A DNA stretch of 64,000 nucleotides from Sphingobium sp. AP49 (GTDB lineage Bacteria; Pseudomonadota; Alphaproteobacteria; Sphingomonadales; Sphingomonadaceae), in NCBI RefSeq assembly GCF_000281715.2, contig NZ_CP124576.1:1805501-1869500 (forward strand). Direction: 5' to 3'. Below the pieces are notes generated by a model that was given only the letters and a program-made list of their open reading frames with translations, searched no databases and was not told the origin of the DNA. Shown here piece by piece: positions 1 to 6,786 of this stretch; the stretch's first letter is position 1; each line of letters opens with the position of its first letter. Made by a program: the position numbers and the translations under genes.

Positions 1-191
1 TGGGCAAGATGCCATCACTTGATGTCAACGATCGCCGAATCGCAGATCAACGGCAAAACCGGCATCATTACGTCTTCATCTCCAAACTTACCCTGATGCC
101 CAATTGGCAGAAGGATCGTCACAGTGCCGGTTCAGGATGTGCGGCTGATCTCGAATCGCCAGCCATCCCGTGTGCATTGGGAGGTAAAGAC

Positions 192-1019
192 ATGAACTGT
201 CGTCGCAGCACGATCACAGCTTTGCTGGTTCTGGTAGCAGGTGGCTGGGCTGCACCGGGATATGCCCAGTCGCTCGATGATAAATATTGGCTAGAGGTGG
301 GGGGGTATATGCCCTCGGTCACGTCGAAGGTCCGGGTGGCCCCTGCATCCAATCCGGACGGCGGTACGTCGATCGATATGGAATCCGATCTCAACCTCGA
401 CAAGCACAAGGTCCTGCCACAGGTTTCGGCAGGTATAAGGCTGGGGCATAACTGGTCGCTGATGGCGGAATATTATTCGCTCAGCCGCAGCGGGGAGAAA
501 CAGATTTCGCGCGATATCAGCTTTGATGACGTAGTCTATCCGGCCGGCGTACGAATGGACACAAGCTTCGATTCGACCATCTATCGTGCGACTTTCGGTT
601 ATTCCTTCATCAACAAGCCTAACACCCGCCTGGGCGCGGCGCTCGGTCTGCATGCGACCAAGTTCGATCTGCAACTGGATGGCGAAGCACGGGTGGGAGA
701 GGCCGGGATCAGCGCCCAACAGCGCAAGCGCGATGTATTGGCCCCGCTCCCGACATTGGGCCTGTTCGGCGCACAACGGATCGCGCCCGACGTGACGCTC
801 AGCGCGCGCGCCGATTATCTGTCGCTCAAGATCGACGATTATAAGGGGCGGCTGCTCAATGGAGAAGCGGCGGTGACTTGGCGCTTTGCCAAGAATGTCG
901 GGATCGGAGCGATGTGGCGCTATGTCAATTATCGCGTCGATGTCGACAAGGAGCGCTGGGCCGGCCGGCTGCAATATCGCTTCAGTGGTCCGGCGGTGTT
1001 CCTGCAGGCGGGCTTCTAA
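192..1019 (+). CDS. Outer-membrane beta-barrel protein (OmpW/OmpA-like fold)
   Basis: 275 residues. An N-terminal signal peptide ends near ...WAAPGYAQ (about residue 26). The rest has alternating hydrophobic and polar residues typical of transmembrane beta strands, and the chain ends ...FLQAGF with a terminal Phe, as outer-membrane barrels do. ATG 192 is chosen because the signal peptide begins there and GGAGG lies just upstream; the frame stays open back to position 9 but that part is not protein-like. The ligand and exact family are unknown. The gene is followed by a very strong hairpin shared with the convergent FGE-like gene. Confidence 0.75.
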   Translation: MNCRRSTITALLVLVAGGWAAPGYAQSLDDKYWLEVGGYMPSVTSKVRVAPASNPDGGTSIDMESDLNLDKHKVLPQVSAGIRLGHNWSLMAEYYSLSRSGEKQISRDISFDDVVYPAGVRMDTSFDSTIYRATFGYSFINKPNTRLGAALGLHATKFDLQLDGEARVGEAGISAQQRKRDVLAPLPTLGLFGAQRIAPDVTLSARADYLSLKIDDYKGRLLNGEAAVTWRFAKNVGIGAMWRYVNYRVDVDKERWAGRLQYRFSGPAVFLQAGF

Positions 1020-1030
1020 GGGATCTTGCA

Positions 1031-1089
1031 GGCACAACAAGGAAAAGGCGCCGCGCATGATATGCGCGGCGCCTTTTCCTTGTTGTGCC
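1031..1089. terminator. Bidirectional terminator: perfect 28-bp inverted repeat
   Basis: Positions 1031-1058 are the exact reverse complement of 1062-1089, with a 3-nt loop (GAT). The stem contains AAGGAAAAGGCGCC on one side and GGCGCCTTTTCCTT on the other, so each strand carries a short T-rich stretch inside the arm. It sits 12 bp after the stop at 1019 and 17 bp from the stop of the convergent gene at 1107, and so can serve both. Confidence 0.85.
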
Positions 1090-1106
1090 CCGATAGGCTT
1101 TCCGGC

Positions 1107-2075
1107 TCAGGATGGTCGGATCACGCAACGAAAGCCGATATGGCTGGTCGACGTATCGACCGGCTGGGCGTGGCGCGCGGCGGGTCGATAACGCTGGCAG
1201 TAATTGGGGGCGCATAGATGCGATCCGCCCTTGAGCACCTTGCGCGGAATGCGGATCTGCGGCTGCTGTGGATCATAGCTGCCATCGCTGGCGTCGTTGC
1301 GCGGATTGCGCGGTGCGCAGCACGGGCGGGCAGGATCGGCCTGGTGTCGGGCAGCGTAGAAATCCTCTGTCCACTCCCAGACATTGCCGATCATGTCGTG
1401 CAAGCCATAGCCGTTGGCGGGGTAATGGCCGACTGGCGATGTCCGTTCATAGCCGTCGATCAGCAGATTTTCGGCTGGAAAGGCGCCCTGCCAGAAATTC
1501 GCCAGTGCCTTGCCGTCGGGCATCAGTTCGTCGCCCCAGGCATATTCCAGACCATCAAAACCGCCGCGCGCGGCAAATTCCCATTCCGCCTCGGTTGGCA
1601 ACGCCTTGCCGGCCCAGGCGGCATAGGCGATGGCATCGGCATAATTGACATGCACCACGGGATGATCGTCGATCGCGGCGACCGAACTGTCAGGGCCTAG
1701 CGGATGCTGCCAATCAGCGTCGAACACATAACGCCACCACTGGCTCCAGTCGTTGAGCGGCACCGGCTTGGGGGTCGGCATGAACACGAGTGATGCGGGC
1801 CGCAGCATCTCGGGCAAGGCACCGGGATAGTCGGCAGGATCGGGTGATATCTGCGCCGAAGTCACATGGCCGGTCGCCTCGACGAAGCGGCGATAGTCCC
1901 GGTTCGTGACGGGCGTGGCATCCATCCAGAAGCCATCGACCTGGACCGGATGGGCAGGGGCTTCCTCGGGATAATGGCGGTCGGATCCCATGATGAAGCG
2001 GCCGCCGGGAATATGGACCATGCCTTCGGGCGCGGCGGTTTCACTGGCATTGGCCGGACTGGATTGCACTGTCAC
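1107..2075 (-). CDS. Formylglycine-generating enzyme family protein (SUMF1/FGE-sulfatase domain)
   Basis: 322 residues, one FGE-sulfatase domain from about residue 15 to the end. Landmarks are MVHIPGGRFIMGSD near the N terminus, the LPTEAEWEFAARGG block, and NVWEWTEDFY. The C-terminal segment GGSHLCAPNYCQRYRPAAR keeps both cysteines (Cys288 and Cys293, C-x4-C) that bind copper and do the chemistry in true FGE, which oxidises a sulfatase active-site Cys to formylglycine. That separates it from the many FGE-fold proteins lacking the pair. No signal peptide is apparent, so it is probably cytoplasmic. No sulfatase is encoded in the window, so the client must lie elsewhere. Confidence 0.85.
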   Translation of the reverse strand: MTVQSSPANASETAAPEGMVHIPGGRFIMGSDRHYPEEAPAHPVQVDGFWMDATPVTNRDYRRFVEATGHVTSAQISPDPADYPGALPEMLRPASLVFMPTPKPVPLNDWSQWWRYVFDADWQHPLGPDSSVAAIDDHPVVHVNYADAIAYAAWAGKALPTEAEWEFAARGGFDGLEYAWGDELMPDGKALANFWQGAFPAENLLIDGYERTSPVGHYPANGYGLHDMIGNVWEWTEDFYAARHQADPARPCCAPRNPRNDASDGSYDPQQPQIRIPRKVLKGGSHLCAPNYCQRYRPAARHAQPVDTSTSHIGFRCVIRPS

Positions 2076-2111
2076 CCGTTGCTCCCTTGTCTGATTACTG
2101 ACATCATGGGC

Positions 2112-2489
2112 CTAGACGATCCGCGTCGCAATGCTGACGAACAGGGCGATGCCGGCGACACACATGATGAGTGCCATCAGCAGCACGGGCCGTCCCAGCC
2201 GGAATTGCTCGACCCGGTTGAGATCGCCCAGGGTCATCCAATAGCCCAGCGTTCCCAGCAGGATTGCCAGCGTACCCATGGCGCACAGAAACAGGCCGAT
2301 ATGCTGAGGGCTGGTCGACTGAGGATTGCCGGCCTGTTGCGTAGCGGTGTCGAGGAATTTGTAGATGGTGAAGCCAAAGCTCAGCATCGACAAGGATGTC
2401 CGTATCCAGGCCATCAATGTGCGATCTGCGGCCATGATGGTGCGCTTTTCGCCGAGATCCTCTGGCAGATAGGGCTTCTTGGCATTCAT
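2112..2489 (-). CDS. DUF202 family inner-membrane protein
   Basis: 125 residues. The signature RTLMAWIRTSLSMLSFGFTIYKF near residues 22-45 is typical of DUF202 (YidH-like) proteins: a charged N terminus followed by three membrane helices, the later two around ...IGLFLCAMGTLAILLGTL... and ...VLLMALIMCVAGIALFV.... Start ATG 2489 is preferred because GGAG lies 8-9 nt upstream; the frame extends to 2534. The function is unknown in the whole family. It lies 36 bp upstream of the FGE-like gene on the same strand and could be co-transcribed. Confidence 0.8.
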   Translation of the reverse strand: MNAKKPYLPEDLGEKRTIMAADRTLMAWIRTSLSMLSFGFTIYKFLDTATQQAGNPQSTSPQHIGLFLCAMGTLAILLGTLGYWMTLGDLNRVEQFRLGRPVLLMALIMCVAGIALFVSIATRIV

Positions 2490-2633
2490 GAGCGACACTC
2501 CATCAGGCGGATCGGGCACGACATATCGGGACACCGGGTGCCCGTGCGGATAAGTATGGCCGCTGCATGGTGAAGCGCGATCCAGAGAATCCCCTAGATC
2601 GACCGAAAATTGACCGAAGACGGCGCGGCCATG

Positions 2634-2993
2634 TCAATCATCCAGGATGCCGACTTTCTCGCCCTCGGAAAATACCTCGATATCGCGGCCAAGGAAGAAG
2701 CCGAGACCCGTGCGGATTGCGGCGATGGCCGCCAGTTGGCCGATATCATCCCAGGTCGGGGCGACGGCGGTGCGGATGATATCGGCGCCGAGCGCGAACT
2801 CCAGCGCCAATAATATGGCGGTGGCGAAACGCACCCAGATGAACCGGGCCTTGGACGTGCTCATGCCCCGATGAAACATGGCGCTGGCAAGGTCGATAAC
2901 GGCACGGATTCCGCCGAGCAGAACCAGAATCACGACCACGATCTCCATCAGGAGCGCGGCATAGCTGGACAGTTCCTTGAGCCAGATTTCCAC
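2634..2993 (-). CDS. DUF1622 family membrane protein
   Basis: 119 residues with a GTG start preceded by GGGAGG at 8-nt spacing. It has three hydrophobic stretches: residues ~10-30 (MEIVVVILVLLGGIRAVIDL), ~52-70 (FATAILLALEFALGADIIR) and ~84-100. The motif LALEFALGADI followed by TAVAPTWDDIGQLAAIAAIRT is characteristic of DUF1622, a small inner-membrane family of unknown role. It ends 145 bp upstream of the DUF202 gene start on the same strand. The family call is firm; no function can be given. Confidence 0.8.
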   Translation of the reverse strand: MEIWLKELSSYAALLMEIVVVILVLLGGIRAVIDLASAMFHRGMSTSKARFIWVRFATAILLALEFALGADIIRTAVAPTWDDIGQLAAIAAIRTGLGFFLGRDIEVFSEGEKVGILDD

Positions 2994-3551
2994 GATACGG
3001 CCCTCCCCATGTGCACGGACAGACTATGTCCTTCACTGGGAATGCGTCCATCGGCATTTTACCCGGGAATGGAGCGGGCGCATCGTGCGATGCCCGCGTT
3101 TCGATATCGGGGCAATTCCCGATTGGCGCGGCGGACCCAGGCCCTGTAGCGTGCAGGGATCGGGAGTGTGTGCAGCCTCCCTATGGCCCTGTAGCTCCAA
3201 CCAGCCGGCCGGCGAGAGCCGGCCCAAGGGGTGACCGATGTTACGGCACGGTCAGGTGCATCGGGCGGAAAGAAGGACTGCACTTTCCGCCCGATGCTCC
3301 ATCCCGATGACCTCGGGCGCGCCACGGGAAGAAACGCACCGAACTCCGAACTTATCCCGATGGGCGGCATCGATGGAAAGGCGATAGTCGGCGATGGAAG
3401 GGAGATGCCGCCATGTCATGTGGCCCGCCGTAATGCTTCGGCATGCGGCCCAGGCTGAGTGGATGGCGCCGGCGGAACCCGGCCATGACGTGCGCCGGGC
3501 GAGCCGGTGAGGATGCGGATCGACCGCCGCCCTGGTGGATAGGAGTATGCC
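2994..3551. other. 558-bp intergenic region with three strong hairpins
   Basis: No convincing coding frame is seen. The region contains (a) GGCCGGC-GAGA-GCCGGCC at 3207-3224 with a GAGA tetraloop; (b) a perfect 15-bp inverted repeat, 3258-3272 against 3283-3297, with a 10-nt loop and no following T run; (c) a TTCG-capped stem at 3427-3449. It probably includes the promoter and leader of the DUF2092 gene at 3552 and the divergent promoter of the DUF1622 gene; it could also carry a small RNA. Confidence 0.5.
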
Positions 3552-4307
3552 ATGACCTTCAGGATACAATATTTTTGTCTGCCCCTGCTGTTGTGTGCCG
3601 GTTCGACGGCCAATGCCCAGACAGCGCCCACGACCGGTATCGAACCGGGCGCCATGGCTGCGATGGACAAGATGAACGCGGCGTTGTTGGCGCTGCCTGC
3701 CTTTTCACTGAAATCGGACGTGACCACCGAACAGGTGCTTGATACCGGCCAGAAGCTGCAGTTCGGCGGAACGGTGGATGTGCAGGCACATCGCCCCGAC
3801 GCATTCAAGATTTCCGCCGTGTCTGATATCCAGAATCGGGATTATTATTTCGGCGGCGGCAAGTTCACTGTGCTGGCTCCGCGCCTGAATTATTATGCCA
3901 CGGTCCCGGTTAGTGGATCGATCGGCCAGGCGCTGGACAAGTTGAAGACCAATTTCGGCATCGAACTGCCGCTGGCGGACCTGTTCACCTGGGGCACGGA
4001 TCAGACGCTGCGGACGCGGATCAAGTCAGGCTATGTCATCCGCCCGGAAAAAATCGATAGCCGTACCTGCACCCACTATGCCTTCCGCCAGGAAAAGGTC
4101 GACTGGCAGATATGGATCGATGATGCAGGCCAACTGCCCTGCAAGATTGTCATCACCGACACAACCGATCCGTCGATGCCGCAATATACGGCCGTGCTGC
4201 ACTGGGACACCAGCGCCCGGCCCAGTGCGGCCGATCTGGCCTTCACTGCGCCCGCCGATGCGCATGAGATCAAACTGGTCGATCTGAGCAAGGGAGATGC
4301 GAAATGA
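3552..4307 (+). CDS. DUF2092 family periplasmic protein
   Basis: 251 residues. A signal peptide (MTFRIQYFCLPLLLCAGSTANAQ) is followed by a single DUF2092 domain with the usual pattern MDKMNAALLALPAFSLKSD, FGGTVDVQAHRPDAF, and WQIWIDDAGQLPCKIVIT. The domain resembles lipoprotein-carrier (LolA/RseB-like) folds, so lipid or lipoprotein binding in the periplasm is a reasonable guess, but no function is proven. GGAG precedes the ATG by about 7 nt. The stop overlaps the next start as ATGA, so the two genes are translationally coupled. Confidence 0.8.
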   Translation: MTFRIQYFCLPLLLCAGSTANAQTAPTTGIEPGAMAAMDKMNAALLALPAFSLKSDVTTEQVLDTGQKLQFGGTVDVQAHRPDAFKISAVSDIQNRDYYFGGGKFTVLAPRLNYYATVPVSGSIGQALDKLKTNFGIELPLADLFTWGTDQTLRTRIKSGYVIRPEKIDSRTCTHYAFRQEKVDWQIWIDDAGQLPCKIVITDTTDPSMPQYTAVLHWDTSARPSAADLAFTAPADAHEIKLVDLSKGDAK

Positions 4308-4927
4308 GCCGCCCCACCTCCAGCCTGGCTGCGCTTGCATCCCTGGCCCTGATGTCCCAGCCCATGGCGATGACCAGCTTACCCACCGCAGGTCTGTTAC
4401 TGGCCGTTTTTGTGCCAGCCAGCGCCCAGGCCGCTCCGCCGCGTCAGCGTGGCGGTGGCGCTCGGCCGTCACGACCTGCCGGAGGTGGCGGCGCTCGGCC
4501 GTCACGGCCTGCCGGGGGTGGCGCTGCGGCACGGCCGGCTGGCGGCGGCGGCCGCCCGGGCGTGCGCAGCAACGCGCCTACCAGCGTCAACCATGGCGGC
4601 AATCGTGCCAACATCAACAGCGGCAACCGGACCAACATCAACAACAATAACGTGAACATCAACCGCAACGTCAATGTGAACGGTGGCGGTGGCTATTATG
4701 GTCATGACTATCATGACGATTGGGACGATCATTGGCACCCGGTCGCAACGGCGGCGGCGGTGACGGTCACGGCGGCGGCGATCGGGTCGATCGTGCGCAG
4801 CGTCCCCCCCAGTTGCACCACGGTGGTGGTCAGCGGCGCGAGCTATTCGCAATGCGGCAGCACCTGGTACCAGCCACAATATGTCGGGTCATCGGTCCAA
4901 TATGTGGTGGTGGCGGCGCCACGCTGA
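4304..4927 (+). CDS. Secreted Gly/Arg-Pro and Asn-rich repeat protein
   Basis: 207 residues, overlapping the DUF2092 gene by 4 nt (ATGA). After an N-terminal hydrophobic signal region (to about residue 45, ...ASAQA) comes a low-complexity part with two copies of GARPSRPAGGG (33-bp DNA period, 4458-4523), then an Asn-rich stretch with alternating N-I-N and N-V-N steps (residues ~98-125), a short His/Asp-rich segment (YGHDYHDDWDDHWH) that could bind metal, a hydrophobic helix (~147-165), and a C-terminal domain with two cysteines. DUF2092 genes are often paired with such proteins; the pair is probably an envelope module of unknown role. Confidence 0.7.
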   Translation: MSRPTSSLAALASLALMSQPMAMTSLPTAGLLLAVFVPASAQAAPPRQRGGGARPSRPAGGGGARPSRPAGGGAAARPAGGGGRPGVRSNAPTSVNHGGNRANINSGNRTNINNNNVNINRNVNVNGGGGYYGHDYHDDWDDHWHPVATAAAVTVTAAAIGSIVRSVPPSCTTVVVSGASYSQCGSTWYQPQYVGSSVQYVVVAAPR

Positions 4928-4951
4928 CGTCCGATCCCAACCCAGAGATGA

Positions 4952-4982
4952 GGGGGGCGTCCTTCGGGACGGCCCCCTTTTT
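4952..4982 (+). terminator. Rho-independent terminator with TTCG loop
   Basis: The stem GGGGGGCGTCC / GGACGGCCCCC has one mismatch, is capped by TTCG and is followed by five T's (4978-4982). It ends the DUF2092 operon. Its T tract runs into the stop codon of the convergent gene at 4981. Confidence 0.85.
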
Positions 4983-5469
4983 ACAGAGGGGCGGCTTCGG
5001 CTGGGGTGCGATCATCATAGCAGGCGCGAAGATGGGCCACACGTTGCGGCCCGGGCAGATGGGTCGCATCCCCGGGATAATGACGCATATGTTGGTCCAT
5101 CCAGGCGAAATCGGCCGGCTGGAACCAGCCCTGGTCGCGCCCCGTGCGGATCGCCCAGCAGTCCGCACGCTGTTCGTCCGGACCCAGAAGATGATGGCCG
5201 CATTCATGTGCATACCAGAAATGCTGGATCGGCCCCGGCATGGTCAGGATGCGGGGATTGAGAATGATCCAGCCCGGCATGGCTTCGGCAATGTCGCTGA
5301 TATTGGCGACCAGCGTCTGCACCGATCCGCAGCGGGCCGGCAGGTCGGCAAGCCATAATTGTCCAGCGGGAAAGATGGCCGCTGCCGGCGGCTGTGCAGG
5401 CGCTGATGGAGTGCCCAGGGCCAGGGCGAGGGCGACGGTAATCGGTAAGTGGCGGCAAGTCAGGGCCAT
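4981..5469 (-). CDS. Putative secreted zinc metallopeptidase (HExxH)
   Basis: 162 residues from the ATG that gives a clean signal peptide (MALTCRHLPITVALALALGT...APAQ); an in-frame ATG at 5493 is possible but less likely. The mature part contains HECGHH (His88-Glu89-Cys-Gly-His92), then DEQRADCWAIR, the E-x2-A-D pattern that often supplies the third zinc ligand in neutral zinc peptidases. Cysteines at 48, 90, 104 and near the end may form disulfides. At about 140 mature residues it is small for a protease and no close family is recognised. The catalytic inference rests on the motif alone. Confidence 0.6.
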   Translation of the reverse strand: MALTCRHLPITVALALALGTPSAPAQPPAAAIFPAGQLWLADLPARCGSVQTLVANISDIAEAMPGWIILNPRILTMPGPIQHFWYAHECGHHLLGPDEQRADCWAIRTGRDQGWFQPADFAWMDQHMRHYPGDATHLPGPQRVAHLRACYDDRTPAEAAPL

Positions 5470-5761
5470 GGGATGTCCCGCATCACGACGCATCTCGCGC
5501 AGCGGAACGCTGCATCGTCATTCCTGCTGGTGCCAGCAATGGCTGTGTGGCTGAATGGGGATAATCCATGGGGTGAGCGCGCGGTGATTCCCGATCGCAT
5601 CTTTGCCGAGGAGGCAAATGTGCAGGCGAAGCGATGAACGGCGGCGCGCCGAGGATATCGGACAGCGATTTGCGGGATTACCCCGATGGTCTTTCGAGCG
5701 CGCTGGCGGGAGAAAAGGCCATGCGAATGGAGACGGCATTTCTGGAAGAAGGAAGACGGAC

Positions 5762-6193
5762 ATGCAGCGGAGCAGGATGTGGATGCTGGTTACCGGTTGC
5801 GCGATGCTGGCGTGCGGTGCTCCAGCCATGGCGCAGCGTGGCGGCGCGGGGGGCGGATCACCCTTTGATCGAGCCGATGCCAATGGCGATGGCAAGGTGA
5901 CGCGTGCGGAATATGTTTCTGCGCGTGAGGCCCAGTTCGGGCGGATGGACCGGAACCAGGATGGCGTCGTCAGCAAGGCCGACTTCCCAGGCGCGCAGAA
6001 ACGGCCCAGGGCGGAAAGCCGGCTGGAACAGTTCATTGCGGAAGCCGACAGCAACAAGGATGGCGCGGTGTCGAAGGAAGAACTGGCGCAGGCCAGCACG
6101 CCGGCCTTCGATCGGGCCGACAGCAATCATGACGCTGTTGTCGATCAGGCTGAAGCGGCTGCCTTCAAGGCCAGCCTGCCGCATCGGCAATAG
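5762..6193 (+). CDS. Secreted EF-hand calcium-binding protein
   Basis: 143 residues. A signal peptide (MQRSRMWMLVTGCAMLACGAPAMAQ) is followed by four EF-hand loops: DANGDGKVTRAE, DRNQDGVVSKAD, DSNKDGAVSKEE and DSNHDAVVDQAE. Loops 1-3 keep the D-x-[DN]-x-D-G pattern and a final acidic ligand; loop 4 has Ala at the usual Gly. The ATG at 5762 follows GGAAGACGGAC. It is a likely periplasmic calcium-binding protein of the type common in sphingomonads. It lies just upstream of the Rap1a-like gene (23-bp gap), possibly in one transcript. Confidence 0.85.
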   Translation: MQRSRMWMLVTGCAMLACGAPAMAQRGGAGGGSPFDRADANGDGKVTRAEYVSAREAQFGRMDRNQDGVVSKADFPGAQKRPRAESRLEQFIAEADSNKDGAVSKEELAQASTPAFDRADSNHDAVVDQAEAAAFKASLPHRQ

Positions 6194-6216
6194 ATCGCCT
6201 GGTGCAGGGTGGGGGC

Positions 6217-6660
6217 ATGGCTGGCCGGGCTCTGGCGCGACGATGGGCGGGGCTGGCGGCCTGCGTCAGCATGATAGGGGCGCTGCCTATCGGGCCGGCC
6301 CGTGGCCAGCCCGTGGTTGCGCCGGAAAAGCCGGTCGGCGCCGATGTCCTGGAACAATTATGCGCGACGTCGGGCGACGCCATGGCTTTGGCCTGCGACG
6401 GCTTTCTGCGCGGGACGATGGAAGGGCTATTGTTCGCTCAAATCAATGCTTTTGGCGAAAGCGATTTCTGTCCGCCGGCAGAGGGGCTGAGTACCGAGGA
6501 ATTGCGCCAGATTTTCCTAGAATATCTGGAGGAGGATCCCGATCGCCATGATCAGCCTGCCGCGCAGATTCTGCTGGAGGCACTGGATGCGCGTTATCCC
6601 TGTGATGATGGGGAGGATGTACCGGACGATCCGGCTGCCCTGTTGATCGGCCATGCCTGA
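6217..6660 (+). CDS. Rap1a/Tai family periplasmic protein
   Basis: 147 residues with a signal peptide ending near ...GPARGQ. The mature protein has the Rap1a/Tai layout: LCATSGDAMALACDGFLRGTMEGL, then FCPPAEGLSTEELRQIFLEYLEEDP, then a C-terminal RYPC, giving four cysteines likely in two disulfides. The family was named from immunity proteins of type VI amidase effectors, but most members sit in ordinary contexts like this one with no effector beside them, so an immunity role is not implied. A GTG at 6202 is an alternative start; ATG 6217 has a G-rich Shine-Dalgarno. Confidence 0.7.
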   Translation: MAGRALARRWAGLAACVSMIGALPIGPARGQPVVAPEKPVGADVLEQLCATSGDAMALACDGFLRGTMEGLLFAQINAFGESDFCPPAEGLSTEELRQIFLEYLEEDPDRHDQPAAQILLEALDARYPCDDGEDVPDDPAALLIGHA

Positions 6661-6676
6661 ACCACTGCGATAACGA

Positions 6677-6702
6677 GGCCCGCTCCCCTGAGGGAGCGGG
6701 CC
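6677..6702. terminator. Bidirectional hairpin between convergent genes
   Basis: GGCCCGCTCCC-CTGA-GGGAGCGGGCC is a perfect 11-bp stem with a 4-nt loop. It sits between the Rap1a-like gene (+) and the TonB receptor (-). No T run follows on either strand, so it may pause or protect the 3' ends rather than act as a classic terminator. Confidence 0.6.
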
Positions 6703-6786
6703 AGGCCAGGGATCGCGGCAGGCTCAAAGCCCGGCAAGGGATAGCGATCCCGTCCAGCCGGATGTGTCGGCACCCGGCAAGATTTG

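Noticed and set aside
6217..6660. Type VI immunity role for the Rap1a/Tai-like protein
   Set aside because: No amidase effector or type VI gene is nearby, and the family is common in other contexts.
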